64,000 nucleotides of DNA, taken from assembly GCF_002836255.1 (NCBI RefSeq), contig NZ_PJAU01000031.1:372001-436000 (forward strand), in the 5' to 3' direction. Positions 37,657 to 47,580 of this stretch are shown one piece after another; position 1 is the first letter of the stretch, and each line of letters starts with the position of its first letter. The notes beneath the pieces are model-generated. The model did no database searches. It had not been told where the DNA came from and was given only the letters and a program-made list of their open reading frames with translations. Made by a program: the position numbers and the translations under genes. Source of the DNA: Colwellia sp. 75C3. GTDB lineage: Bacteria > Pseudomonadota > Gammaproteobacteria > Enterobacterales > Alteromonadaceae.

Positions 37657-38619
37657 TTATTTTTTGATGTTATCTTCAATAGCATCCATCAACTTGCCGC
37701 TAATGTTTATTGGATAAGCTGCTTCAATTTCACGAATACAGGTAGGACTCGTTACATTGATTTCAGTTACTTTATCACCAATCACATCAAGACCTACAAA
37801 GTATAGACCACGCTTTTTCAATTCAGGAGCAATAGCATCAGCAATCGCTTTATCACTGACACTTAACGGGCGAGCAACACCACGTCCACCAGCAGCTAAA
37901 TTACCACGAGTTTCACCTTGAGCAGGTATACGCGCTAAACAATAAGGCATAGGCTCGCCATTAACAATGAGGATACGCTTATCACCATCAGCAATCTCAG
38001 GCATAAACTCTTGTACCATGGCATATTGTTCGCCATTGTTCGTTAAGGTTTCTATAATTACGCCAACATTCGCGTCATCAGCTTTTATGCGGAATATTGA
38101 AGCGCCACCCATGCCATCAAGAGGCTTAATAATAACGTCTTGCTGCTTTTTGTGAAATTCACGAATTTTGTCACTGCTACGAGTCACCAAAGTTTTAGGG
38201 GTGAATTCGCTAAACCATGCAGTAAAGAGCTTTTCATTACAATCACGTAAACTTGACGGCTTATTTACAATGAGTGTGCCTGCTTCTTCAGCACGTTCTA
38301 ACATGTAGGTTGCGTAAATAAACTCAGTATCAAAAGGAGGATCTTTACGCATCAATACCGCATCTAATTCACTTACCGCTATATCTTGTGGATCAGACAA
38401 TTCATACCAGTGCTCACTATCATCAAAGACTTTAACCTTGTGTGTTGTCGCGTGACATTCACCTTGTTCAAGATATAAATCCTTCATTTCCATGTAGTAA
38501 AGTTCATAGCCACGCTTCTGAGCTTCTAGCATCATCGCCATTGATGAATCTTTTGCTACTTTAACTTGTGAAATAGGATCCATTACTATGCCGAGCTTTA
38601 TTACTTTATTTGTAGTCAT
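37657..38619 (-). CDS. gshB: Glutathione synthetase
   Basis: Joins gamma-glutamylcysteine and glycine with ATP. 320 residues, the family length. ATP-grasp core: DVIIKPLDGMGGASIFRI and NVTSPTCIREIE; the N-terminal domain has KLGIVMDPISQVKVAKDSS, the typical start. It belongs to the conserved rsmE-gshB-yqgE-ruvX block. Glycine use links it loosely to the nearby glycine cleavage genes, but there is no sign of shared control. Confidence 0.97.
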   Translation of the reverse strand: MTTNKVIKLGIVMDPISQVKVAKDSSMAMMLEAQKRGYELYYMEMKDLYLEQGECHATTHKVKVFDDSEHWYELSDPQDIAVSELDAVLMRKDPPFDTEFIYATYMLERAEEAGTLIVNKPSSLRDCNEKLFTAWFSEFTPKTLVTRSSDKIREFHKKQQDVIIKPLDGMGGASIFRIKADDANVGVIIETLTNNGEQYAMVQEFMPEIADGDKRILIVNGEPMPYCLARIPAQGETRGNLAAGGRGVARPLSVSDKAIADAIAPELKKRGLYFVGLDVIGDKVTEINVTSPTCIREIEAAYPINISGKLMDAIEDNIKK

Positions 38620-38757
38620 TTTTAATCCTGTTCAATGTTGATTCTTAACGCTGTTGTTGAAAGGCGTAATTTCATTTAATGTCTAGTTATCTTGTGTTTA
38701 TCTTATAATTAGCTGTTATTAATTTTTACGATTTAGTTGAGATAAACAGTAATAAAT

Positions 38758-39492
38758 TTACTGTAAATCACCAAAGCGACATTGCAATGCGGTAATTGCC
38801 GTTAATGCGGCTGTTTCTGTACGCAATACTCTTGGCCCTAATAACACATCTTGAAAATCGGCGTCGTTTGCTTTAGAAATTTCGTCATCAGTTAAACCAC
38901 CTTCCGGCCCAACTAATAATCTAACACGAGTATTTTCCATTGGTAAACTCATAATGGAATGCTGAGCTTTTGGGTGTAAATTAATTTTTAAAGCGCTAGT
39001 TTCCTGTTTTAACCAATCAGCTAAGAGCATCGGCTCTGCAACAACGGGTACGCTTGCACGGCCACTCTGCTCACAGGCACTAATGACTATTTTTTGCCAT
39101 TGTTGAAGCTTCTTCTCAAGACGCTCGGCATTTAGCTTTACCCCACAACGTTCCGTAAATAATGGCGTGATAGTATTAACGCCAAGCTCAACGGATTTTT
39201 GTAAGGTGAAATCCATTCTATCGCCACGAGATATACCTTGACCTAAATGAATATTGAGAGGCGACTCGTTATCAACAGCTTCTTTAGTTAATATTTCAGC
39301 GTAAGCTTGTTTTTTACTCACATCGATTAGTTTAGCCTGATATTGAAACGCTTCTTCACCATTAAAAAGAACGACTTCATCACCTTCTTTTAAACGTAAT
39401 ACTCTAATCAAGTGACCGAAAGCATCGTCAGATAATTTCACGGATTCATGTAAAGTAAAAATACTTGCTTGATAAATTCTAGGATTGGACAT
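38758..39492 (-). CDS. rsmE: 16S rRNA m3U1498 methyltransferase
   Basis: 244 residues, SPOUT fold with an N-terminal PUA-like domain. Landmarks: HLIRVLRLKEGDEV, QKSVELGVNTITPLFTERC, LLVGPEGGLTDDEI and LGPRVLRTETA near the C-terminal knot that binds SAM. Upstream of gshB by 138 bases. Confidence 0.96.
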   Translation of the reverse strand: MSNPRIYQASIFTLHESVKLSDDAFGHLIRVLRLKEGDEVVLFNGEEAFQYQAKLIDVSKKQAYAEILTKEAVDNESPLNIHLGQGISRGDRMDFTLQKSVELGVNTITPLFTERCGVKLNAERLEKKLQQWQKIVISACEQSGRASVPVVAEPMLLADWLKQETSALKINLHPKAQHSIMSLPMENTRVRLLVGPEGGLTDDEISKANDADFQDVLLGPRVLRTETAALTAITALQCRFGDLQ

Positions 39493-39550
39493 TATGCGGA
39501 AAAATAAATAAGGGTAAGTAGTAACAACATAGGGGCATCGACACTAAAAA

Positions 39551-39713
39551 ACAATGCTAAGAGCAATTCCATTACATTATTACTCAGTTGTGCGGGTTAA
39601 AATATTTCAAGGCGACGTTGCTCTCAATTCCAATAACCCGTTATTGGTCAATCAAGCGTCTACTCCTGAATTATTTTTCGTGTGCACAACAAGTCCATAA
39701 ACTCAGCATTACC
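39551..39713. repeat. Candidate non-coding element with inverted ends between metK and rsmE
   Basis: The ends are imperfect inverted repeats: AATGCTAAG... and ACTCAGTTGTGCG on the left against AATGCTGAG... and ACTTGTTGTGCAC read from the right on the other strand. No coding frame. It may be another of the palindromic intergenic repeats seen elsewhere in the window. The match is weaker than in those. Confidence 0.4.
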
Positions 39714-39733
39714 TTAGGCTCAAATTATAGACA

Positions 39734-39773
39734 TAAAAAAACCGCTATTATTTAAACAAAAATAGCGGCTTTA
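39734..39773 (-). terminator. Intrinsic terminator of metK
   Basis: On the minus strand AGCCGCTATT pairs with AATAGCGGTT around an A/T-rich loop and a run of T follows. It starts about 30 bases past the stop codon. Confidence 0.88.
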
Positions 39774-39804
39774 AGTAATTACTTTCTTAAGCTAATCTTG
39801 GCGT

Positions 39805-40992
39805 TTAAATACCGGCAGCTTTACGTAAATCATCTGCTTTATCTGTTTTTTCCCAGCTGAAGGCTGTAAACGTATCATCACCAACAGTCATTTCAAATGG
39901 TTCACGACCAAAGTGACCATATGCAGCAGTTTGCTGATACATAGGGTGTAATAGGTCTAACATTTTAGTGATACCGTATGGACGTAAGTCAAAGTTTTCA
40001 CGTACGATTTCAACTAGTTTCTCTTCAGAAATCTTTCCAGTACCAAATGTATCAATTGAGATTGATGTCGGCTCAGCAACACCAATTGCATAGGAAATTT
40101 GAATTTCACAACGGTCAGCTAAACCGGCAGCAACAATGTTTTTAGCAACATAACGACCAGCATAAGCGGCACTACGGTCAACTTTAGATGGATCTTTACC
40201 AGAGAAAGCACCACCACCGTGACGAGCCATGCCGCCATAAGTATCAACAATAATCTTACGACCTGTTAAACCACAATCACCTACCGGACCACCGATAACA
40301 AAACGGCCAGTTGGGTTGATATGATACTTAGTATCTTCAGTTAACAATTCTGCAGGTAATACATGCTTGATAATGTTTTCCATTACCGCACTAACCAAGT
40401 CTTCTTGTTTGATTTCAGGATTGTGCTGAGTAGAAAGTACAACCGTATCAATCGCTACTGGCTTGTTATCTTCATAGATAAAGGTCACCTGCGATTTAGC
40501 ATCAGGACGTAACCATGGTAAAATACCAGATTTACGTGCTTGTGCTTGGCGCTCAACTAAACGGTGTGAATAGTATAGTGGTGCAGGCATTAACGTAGGG
40601 GTTTCGTTGGTTGCATAACCAAACATTAAACCTTGATCACCAGCACCTTGTTCTTCAGGGTTACTGCGATCTACGCCTTGCGCTATTTCAGGTGATTGTT
40701 GGCCAATCAAATTCATGATGCCACAAGTTTCGCCATCAAAACCAACATCTGATGAGGTATAGCCTATTTCACTTATCACATTACGGGTAAGTTTTTCTAA
40801 ATCAACCCAAGCGGTAGTTGAAACTTCACCAGAAATGATTGCAACACCAGTTTTTACCATCGTTTCACAAGCAACACGGGCATTTTTATCTTTAGCGATA
40901 ATAGCATCTAAAACCGCATCAGAAATTTGATCGGCAATTTTATCAGGATGACCTTCAGAAACAGACTCGGAAGTAAAAAAGTGTCTAGACAT
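39805..40992 (-). CDS. metK: S-adenosylmethionine synthetase
   Basis: Makes SAM from methionine and ATP. 395 residues with the hallmark motifs [17 protein letters not shown] (residues about 15-30), [16 protein letters not shown] and [19 protein letters not shown]. Monocistronic, with a terminator downstream and probable MetJ boxes upstream. Confidence 0.98.
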   Translation of the reverse strand: MSRHFFTSESVSEGHPDKIADQISDAVLDAIIAKDKNARVACETMVKTGVAIISGEVSTTAWVDLEKLTRNVISEIGYTSSDVGFDGETCGIMNLIGQQSPEIAQGVDRSNPEEQGAGDQGLMFGYATNETPTLMPAPLYYSHRLVERQAQARKSGILPWLRPDAKSQVTFIYEDNKPVAIDTVVLSTQHNPEIKQEDLVSAVMENIIKHVLPAELLTEDTKYHINPTGRFVIGGPVGDCGLTGRKIIVDTYGGMARHGGGAFSGKDPSKVDRSAAYAGRYVAKNIVAAGLADRCEIQISYAIGVAEPTSISIDTFGTGKISEEKLVEIVRENFDLRPYGITKMLDLLHPMYQQTAAYGHFGREPFEMTVGDDTFTAFSWEKTDKADDLRKAAGI

Positions 40993-41068
40993 AAATCCTC
41001 AGAAAAATTTGAGTTATACAAAATAATGGTGCGATTCTACACCTGTTGAAAACAACTTTCTAGCTTTT

Positions 41069-41092
41069 TTACGCCTAGACGGCTAAACGTCT
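41069..41092 (-). promoter_or_regulatory. Tandem MetJ boxes upstream of metK
   Basis: AGACGGCT and AAACGTCT (41077-41092) are adjacent 8-mers, each 7/8 matches to the met box AGACGTCT; TTACGCCT just before (41069-41076) matches 5/8. Tandem met boxes are where the MetJ-SAM repressor binds. They lie 77-100 bases upstream of the metK start. MetJ itself is not in this window. Confidence 0.75.
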
Positions 41093-41172
41093 CTAATTAT
41101 TTTGATTTTTATTGAACTAGCGTAAAGTTTTTGGAGGATTTAACCGGTATCTACTACAACCGAGGAAATTAA

Positions 41173-42021
41173 TTATGGCGCTAACGCATGTAAAATAAGT
41201 GGCTCTTGCCATAATTGGCTAAAGATTTTTTCTTGCTCTTTGGTCTCAAGCGAACTGAAAAATTGACTTTGCCCTTGTTGCTCTTTGCTCGCATCTAGCT
41301 TTTGTTCAAGTAATATCTTGGTTAACTGCACCGTTACTGGGGCTGCTGTTTCTATAATGTTTACTTGTTGACCAGCAATAATGCTGATTTGTTGTTGAAC
41401 AAAAGGATAGTGGGTACAACCAAGTACTAAGGTATCAATGCCTTCATCAATTAAAGGAACGATATATTGTCTTAGCAAGGCATTACATGCTTGGCTGTTT
41501 TGTTTGCCTTGTTCAATAAATTCGACCAAACCAGGACAAGGTTGAATGAGTACTTGTGCGCCATTATGATGTAAATCAATTAAGTCTTTAAAGCGTTGAT
41601 TTTCACTGGTTGCTTGTGTTGCTAATATCGCTACTTTTTTACTAATGCTTTGTTTCGCGGCAGGCTTGATTGCGGGTTCTACACCAATGATTGGGATGTT
41701 AACTTGTGCTCTAAGTTGTTCAATGGCATTAACTGTGGCGGTATTACAAGCGATTACTATAGCTTTAACGCCTTTAGCAATGAGTTGTTTTGCAATAAAA
41801 TTCACTCGTTCAATAATAAAAGCAACAGACTTTTCACCATAAGGCGAATGGAGGCTATCAGCAATATAAATGATATTTTCATGGGGTAGCTGTTGGGCAA
41901 TGCACTTTGCAATAGAGAGCCCACCTACGCCAGAGTCAAAGACCCCAATTGGGGCTGAGTTATCAGCGATTACCGACTTAAATTCTGCTTTATTCTTTTG
42001 CTTGTTTTCTTGATTAGTAAT
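41173..42021 (-). CDS. murI: Glutamate racemase, start codon unresolved (possible AUU/AUC start)
   Basis: Makes D-glutamate for peptidoglycan. The first catalytic Cys is in VIACNTATV, the second in LVLGCTHYPF, and the N-terminal APIGVFDSGVGGLSIAKCI is present and in frame. No ATG, GTG or TTG occurs between the in-frame TAA at 42040-42042 and a GTG at 41805; starting at that GTG would delete the essential FDSG region. I therefore give a start at ATT 42019-42021 (ATC at 42022-42024 is also possible), yielding about 282 residues, close to the family length of 260-285. The only nearby ATG (42038-42040) is followed at once by TAG. Either a rare start codon or a sequence error explains this. Confidence 0.85.
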   Translation of the reverse strand: MTNQENKQKNKAEFKSVIADNSAPIGVFDSGVGGLSIAKCIAQQLPHENIIYIADSLHSPYGEKSVAFIIERVNFIAKQLIAKGVKAIVIACNTATVNAIEQLRAQVNIPIIGVEPAIKPAAKQSISKKVAILATQATSENQRFKDLIDLHHNGAQVLIQPCPGLVEFIEQGKQNSQACNALLRQYIVPLIDEGIDTLVLGCTHYPFVQQQISIIAGQQVNIIETAAPVTVQLTKILLEQKLDASKEQQGQSQFFSSLETKEQEKIFSQLWQEPLILHALAP

Positions 42022-42211
42022 GATCGTTGCTCTGCTACATTAAAATAGGTTGTTCTTGGCAAATTGTATTGCTTTTATCAGCCTAAAAGCAATATAATTA
42101 ATTATGTAAAGTTTTTTACTTACAAAGTGTGTTTTAAAAGTTTTTATTCACAAGGTATTGTCTCTGTTTACTTTAGCTTATTTCTAACGTGACAGCGGAG
42201 AAAGGAAATAT

Positions 42212-43561
42212 ATGTCAAATATAGTCTCATCAAAACGTTTTAAACAATTCCCACAACTAATGTGGATTTTGCTCTTTGGTTCATTTATTACGCGTGGCAG
42301 TTATTACATGGTATGGCCATTTCTGGCGGTCATTCTTTATGAAAAATTTGCTTTATCTGCCACTCATGTAGGACTTATTCTCTCAAGTGCTGCCGTTATT
42401 TCTGTTTTAGTGAGTTTTGTTGGTAGCGCGCTATCAGATCGCATTGGTCGTCATCAATTAATGTACGCCAGTGGCATTTTATATATCATTTCTTTTTCGT
42501 TATTAGCACAGGTAAACTCTATAGCTGGTTATGCCTTAGTGATAACGTTATGTTCTATTGCTACTGCTTTATGGCGACCACTAACCTCGGCATTAATCGG
42601 CGATATCATTAAAGATAAAGGCACCCGTGAGCTTGCCATGCAGTCATTATACTTTGTTGTTAATGTTGGTTGTGCTGTTGGTCCTATGTTAGGACTTTGG
42701 ATGGGACTGACAGGAGAGCAATCAAGTTTTTATATTACCGCAGGGGCGTTTGCCTTTTTATTAGTGCTTTTATGGTGGGGTTTTAATCAACATAACAAAC
42801 TTGATAAAGAGAAGGTGGTTAAAGCCCAACAAATATCTACTGAGATGATGGATGTGGATATTACTACAGCCTCAGTAGAAACCGGTTCACAAGCTCAATC
42901 TAAGCCTCAGCCTAAACCTCAAGAGAAGGTTACAACGAAAGGTGGTGGGGTTAATCAAATTATTAAGGTGTTAGTTGCAGATAAGTTATTACAGTGTCTT
43001 ATTCTGGCTAATATTTTATGCATGTTCATTTATGCCCAAATGGATAGCTCGCTTATACAATACTTAACGCGTGCTGAAGTACCTGATCTTCTCCAACTTA
43101 TTTCATCGATGATTTTTACCAATGCACTCGTCATAATCTCAACACAATTTCTATTATTAAAGTTAATGGCAAACTTATCATTAATTAGCCGAATACAAGT
43201 AGGGCTAGTATTGTTGATGTGTTCACAAATTTGGTTAGCGCTTAATCCGTTAACACTTTTTTGGGGATGGATAGGAGCGATTGTAGTGATGAGCTTAGCT
43301 GAAACGATTCTTTTCCCTACCATGAATGTTCACATTGACCGTTTAGCACCTGAGCATCTTCGCGGCGCGTACTTTGGTGCTGCTTCGTTTTATGAGTTTG
43401 GCTATGCTATAGCACCATTAGGCGGTGGTATTATTCTCGACCAACTTGGCGGAACTTGGTTATTCCTCATTACTGCAGCGTTAACGTCAGTCGTTATTTA
43501 TCTTTATAGCGTATTGGATAGCCTACCTAGACCAGACTTTGTTGAAGTTAAAATATTATAA
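42212..43561 (+). CDS. Major facilitator superfamily transporter
   Basis: 449 residues with about 12 TM segments in two halves. The A-motif-like loop between TM2 and TM3 is GSALSDRIGRHQLMY. A polar Gln/Lys-rich linker (about 195-245, with SQAQSKPQPKPQEK) separates the halves. Resembles the MdtH/YfcJ-type multidrug and sugar group; substrate unknown. Good GGAGAAAGG site. Confidence 0.9.
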   Translation: MSNIVSSKRFKQFPQLMWILLFGSFITRGSYYMVWPFLAVILYEKFALSATHVGLILSSAAVISVLVSFVGSALSDRIGRHQLMYASGILYIISFSLLAQVNSIAGYALVITLCSIATALWRPLTSALIGDIIKDKGTRELAMQSLYFVVNVGCAVGPMLGLWMGLTGEQSSFYITAGAFAFLLVLLWWGFNQHNKLDKEKVVKAQQISTEMMDVDITTASVETGSQAQSKPQPKPQEKVTTKGGGVNQIIKVLVADKLLQCLILANILCMFIYAQMDSSLIQYLTRAEVPDLLQLISSMIFTNALVIISTQFLLLKLMANLSLISRIQVGLVLLMCSQIWLALNPLTLFWGWIGAIVVMSLAETILFPTMNVHIDRLAPEHLRGAYFGAASFYEFGYAIAPLGGGIILDQLGGTWLFLITAALTSVVIYLYSVLDSLPRPDFVEVKIL

Positions 43562-43652
43562 CGCTCTACTTGAATATACTCGTTTCAGGAAGCCTGAGCG
43601 AATCAGATTAAGCCGAATGCTTAACTATGAATAAATAAGGAATAAGGGAAAA

Positions 43653-44369
43653 ATGAAGCAACACATGCAGACAATGATTGATTTATTGACGTCAAATGAC
43701 TTTGACGCTTTGCTTCAACATTTTTCAATTTCTAGCGAGCCTGAGAACATAGCGCAGTTGGCTTTTCTATACCTACAAGGGCAAAAAAGTATTATTAAAT
43801 TTGGCTTTTATCAACAAATAGCAACAAAATGGATAGATAAAAAAGGCTTACCACTCGCCCTTATTTCGGAATTTAAAAGCAGTGATTTATTAAATTTCTT
43901 TACTCCTGTATTGCAGTTAGAGGGTAACTTTAATAAAACGAATGACCGACAACGAAACGTATTACATTATTTATTAGCTGGCGATCAATCACGGGTAACG
44001 AATGTAGAACCACCATTTAATTATTTACGATCTATGATGTTATTTGAACGTAATGAATCGTTATGTAATGCGCTATGTCAACGTGATAGCCAAAACTTCA
44101 CCCCAGTTGAAGTCTATTTATATTCCAATAAAAATTTATCAATATTAGCCACTCACGAGTTAAGTGCTTTGTTTGCCTTAATCGAAATTGAAAGCAAACA
44201 GCAAGTTATAGATGAGGCTAACTATCAATTGATAACTCAAAACGTTGCAAAAATATGCCGTAGTCAAGTTCAGTTGGTTAATATTGAGTTACAACGGTTA
44301 CTGTTGATTGCTACTTATTATAAAAAACCGATTCAAGAAATTATCAATGACATGAATATCATAAGTTAG
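43653..44369 (+). CDS. Hypothetical cytoplasmic protein, 238 aa
   Basis: Not recognised. No signal or membrane segment. Mostly helical, Leu-rich, with a stretch DRQRNVLHYLLAGDQ reminiscent of an ankyrin helix pair but no clear repeat array. It follows the MFS gene by 91 bases on the same strand and has its own AAGGAATAAGGG site. It converges on the diguanylate cyclase gene. Confidence 0.7.
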   Translation: MKQHMQTMIDLLTSNDFDALLQHFSISSEPENIAQLAFLYLQGQKSIIKFGFYQQIATKWIDKKGLPLALISEFKSSDLLNFFTPVLQLEGNFNKTNDRQRNVLHYLLAGDQSRVTNVEPPFNYLRSMMLFERNESLCNALCQRDSQNFTPVEVYLYSNKNLSILATHELSALFALIEIESKQQVIDEANYQLITQNVAKICRSQVQLVNIELQRLLLIATYYKKPIQEIINDMNIIS

Positions 44370-44430
44370 CTTAAGAAAAATAGGCTTAGTTCTGTTGATA
44401 CCTGAATTAATAACTAATAGCGAAGTAAGA

Positions 44431-46026
44431 TTAGCCTTTGGTAATAGCTCTATTTCGTCCTTGCTCTTTAGCTTGATAGAGCGCTTCATCGGCAAGCTCA
44501 AAAAATGGCATATATTGCTGCTGTCCATCGAGAATAAAGCTATGGATACCAATGCTGATAGTGACCGAGTCATTAATATCAGACTCTCTATGTGGTATTT
44601 TTAAATCAGCTATTATTTTGATTAAATTATTAGCAACAGCTTGAGCATTATCTTTATTTGTGTTTTTTAATACCACAACAAATTCTTCGCCACCGTAACG
44701 TGCAACAAAATCCGTCTCCTCATGTAAGTTTTTCCGCAATGTTTGCGCAATTAAATAGAGGGCTTCATCTCCCTTAGCATGACCATAACTATCATTATAT
44801 TTTTTGAAATAATCGACATCACAGATCATCATTGAAATATTTAACCCTAAGTTACTGGTATTGAGTGATTTTTTCATATGAGTATCAAAAGCCCTTCGGT
44901 TAGGGATTTTGGTTAAACTGTCTGTTTGGCTGATATGTTGTAGACGTATATTATGAGATGTTAGTTGCTGCTCTTTCGATTCCACACTGTCTAAAAGTCT
45001 GTCGATTAAATTAAATAATGTGCCCAGTTCATCTTTTCTTTTGCTATAAAATCGAATTGAATGGTCATTGTTTTTAACTATCGCGGTAACCCTTTTATCT
45101 GCTCGTAATATGGGACGAATTATAAAGTAATGAAAGAATATGAATAACATAAAGAGTGTTAATAAAAAAAGCATTGAACTGGTAATGGTCGATTGATTTA
45201 ACCAACTTGTTGAAAACTGTCTTATGGGCGCTTTATAAGTAAATTTAATGCCGCCGTTGCCTGTTATAAGCGGAATAACGTCATATATTTCACCTTTTTT
45301 AGTGCGGTAAGAGTTTTTTATAAAGACATTTTTTGAAGTGAGTTTTACCATGCTTTTAAGGTTTGGCTGAATAAGCTCTACGGTAAAATCGATGCCTGCT
45401 CTTTGCTGTAAATCAGTGAGCACTTGCTCATCAAAAAAACGCCAAAATAGCATAGTGCCATTAGCACTTCCCGTTAAATTTGATTTAAAAATACTGGTCG
45501 CAGCAAAAAGTATAATTTTTTCATTTAAAAAGGTAAACCCTACTTGAGAAACGGGCTTATTATTGTTTTTACTAATTAAAGCATCTGAAATTAAAATATT
45601 TTTCTTAACAAATGACGAGGGGTTATCAAAAGGTGGAAATGTTAATGGACTCCAGTTATTAATATCCCATGCTTGGTGCCACACTGTTTTTGCTTGTTTA
45701 TCATAAATATTAATACCATTAATGCCTAAGCTTTTATAGGTATCAATAACAAAGTTACTCTCAGTAAATTCAGTGTTCTTATTATTTATAAAGTGATAAG
45801 TCTCATCCCAGACGGCATTATCATAATTTATAACCCCATACTCTTTACTTTTTGAGGTAAAAGCCATTTTTATACGGCTAATATCTTTTTCATCTGATGA
45901 GGCTTCTAGTGCGTATAATTGTGGGAGTTGAATGTAGTGAAGGGACATTACCTTTATAAAAGCCACAAATAGAATCAGCAAAAAATAAAAAATGATGAGT
46001 TTAGTTTTTAATGAGCTTATAAACAA
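44431..46026 (-). CDS. CHASE4-like sensor plus HAMP plus GGDEF diguanylate cyclase
   Basis: 531 residues. TM about 9-29, a periplasmic CHASE4-like domain (about 45-275, with NYDNAVWDETYHFINNK), a second TM about 280-305, HAMP and GGDEF (about 370-531). The active site is RYGGEEFVVV at about 445-449, so c-di-GMP synthesis is expected. The RxxD inhibitory site five residues before it reads EETD, so product inhibition through that site is probably lost. The start is TTG at 46026 with AGG nine bases upstream; the next ATG would remove most of the TM. Gene order suggests a separate transcript from the kinase upstream. Confidence 0.93.
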   Translation of the reverse strand: MFISSLKTKLIIFYFLLILFVAFIKVMSLHYIQLPQLYALEASSDEKDISRIKMAFTSKSKEYGVINYDNAVWDETYHFINNKNTEFTESNFVIDTYKSLGINGINIYDKQAKTVWHQAWDINNWSPLTFPPFDNPSSFVKKNILISDALISKNNNKPVSQVGFTFLNEKIILFAATSIFKSNLTGSANGTMLFWRFFDEQVLTDLQQRAGIDFTVELIQPNLKSMVKLTSKNVFIKNSYRTKKGEIYDVIPLITGNGGIKFTYKAPIRQFSTSWLNQSTITSSMLFLLTLFMLFIFFHYFIIRPILRADKRVTAIVKNNDHSIRFYSKRKDELGTLFNLIDRLLDSVESKEQQLTSHNIRLQHISQTDSLTKIPNRRAFDTHMKKSLNTSNLGLNISMMICDVDYFKKYNDSYGHAKGDEALYLIAQTLRKNLHEETDFVARYGGEEFVVVLKNTNKDNAQAVANNLIKIIADLKIPHRESDINDSVTISIGIHSFILDGQQQYMPFFELADEALYQAKEQGRNRAITKG

Positions 46027-46168
46027 AGTAATTGCCTGATTTATAGGTGCTAAAAATTAAGTTGGAGTTTAATCGTGACTATAAATAAGCGTAGTTGTAG
46101 TTAATGAAAATAGCTAAAACAAGAACTCAATCTCAAAACTAAGTGGTAGCACGGAGAGTCAATATGAC

Positions 46169-47395
46169 TTAATTTTTAACTGCAGAAGTTGTTGCTTTGG
46201 GTAAGCTTAAAATGAAGTGCACACCGCCAGATGAGTTCACGATAGATATTTCTCCGTGTAACTGTTGAGTTATGATTCGTTTAGCAATACTTAAACCAAC
46301 GCCACTACTGCCTATAGCGCGGCTGGTTGTATAAAAAGGGCTGAATATTTTATTATATTCAGCGCTATCAATTCCTTTACCATTATCTTTGTAGTGCAAC
46401 TTTATGACATTACTGTAATTTATTAGCTCAATTCGTATTTCTGGATCCTTTGTTTCAGCTAAGCCATGTTCGAGTGAGTTTTTACAAAGTATAAGTAACA
46501 CTTGCTGGAGTAATTCAGGCACGATAAAAGCATCAGTATGTTCGTTATGCTGTTGTTTGATTTTGTATTTTATATTATGGGTATTTAGCATCTTTTTATA
46601 GCTATCAAAAATGCTGTTTACTAATGGGTACAGCTCTATTTTTTTAGCTGACTTTGCGTTATCACTTATTAATAAACTTTGTAAGGTACTGACTTTTTCA
46701 GCTGCATTGTTAAAGCTGTTGGTAAGTAACTTTACACTTTGCTTAATTGTATTAAGGCTATTTATGAGTGTTGTTTGATTGAGCGACTTACAGTCTAATT
46801 TTTTTTGGATAGCTTCAATACTGGACTCTATGATGCCAACTGTCGTGATTCCTATACCTAATGGTGTATTCATTTCATGAGAAAGCCCACGGATTAATAT
46901 GGATAGCTCTTCAAGTTGTTGCTTTTCTTCTGCAAGATGCTGTTGATGTAATAGTTTTAATTGAACTTCAAAACTTTGCTTTATCGTTTCCAGTAGTTCA
47001 ATGGTTGTTTCTGAAAAGACATGTTCCTTATTATCTAAAATACAGACAGTACCAAAGGGAGTCTCTTCATCATCAACTATCGGTAGCCCAAGATAGGCGA
47101 TCATATTAAGTTCTAAATCAGGATTTTTATTCCAGTTCTCGTCAGCAAGGGCATTGGGTATATTTAGTGTTTTTTGTGATTTTATTACCTCTTCACAGTA
47201 AAGCCCCGAGCCATTTAAGTGCTCAGAGTCACCAATTTGGTAGGGATTTTGACTATTTTCGTTTTTGCTAAAAACACTAAGATTATCTTGTTCCATTTTC
47301 ATAACCAATGCTACAGGTACAGAGGCCAGCTTAGCTACCACGGCAAGCGTTTTGTTCCAACTTTCTATCAACTCATCATGCTTGTGATAATACAA
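46169..47395 (-). CDS. GAF-domain sensor histidine kinase
   Basis: 408 residues, no TM segment, so cytosolic. GAF domain about 8-145 (with GLPIVDDEETPFGTVCILD), a coiled coil, a phosphoacceptor helix with His about 173 in GLSHEMNTPLG, and an HATPase domain with G-box GVGLSIAKRI and FSPFYTTSR. No receiver domain and no response regulator gene next door. Start is TTG at 47395, preceded by AGGAAGGATAAA, a strong ribosome site; like the neighbouring cyclase it starts with TTG. Confidence 0.92.
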   Translation of the reverse strand: MYYHKHDELIESWNKTLAVVAKLASVPVALVMKMEQDNLSVFSKNENSQNPYQIGDSEHLNGSGLYCEEVIKSQKTLNIPNALADENWNKNPDLELNMIAYLGLPIVDDEETPFGTVCILDNKEHVFSETTIELLETIKQSFEVQLKLLHQQHLAEEKQQLEELSILIRGLSHEMNTPLGIGITTVGIIESSIEAIQKKLDCKSLNQTTLINSLNTIKQSVKLLTNSFNNAAEKVSTLQSLLISDNAKSAKKIELYPLVNSIFDSYKKMLNTHNIKYKIKQQHNEHTDAFIVPELLQQVLLILCKNSLEHGLAETKDPEIRIELINYSNVIKLHYKDNGKGIDSAEYNKIFSPFYTTSRAIGSSGVGLSIAKRIITQQLHGEISIVNSSGGVHFILSLPKATTSAVKN

Positions 47396-47580
47396 AATTT
47401 ATCCTTCCTAGATAGGTGATAACTAACTCATGATATTAGTATAAGAAACATGAGCTACATTGACCAATAGATAGGCGTATTTTAGGTCGTAGGGCTTTAT
47501 TTATTACGGAATAATAATTTTAAGCATGTTAGGTATTACAGGTTGTAGTCGCGCAGTTTACTAGGCTAGAACACAGTGGT

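Noticed and set aside
41173-41805. murI as a 210-residue gene starting at GTG 41805
   Set aside because: This would remove the FDSGVGG segment, which is in frame just upstream and essential in the family.
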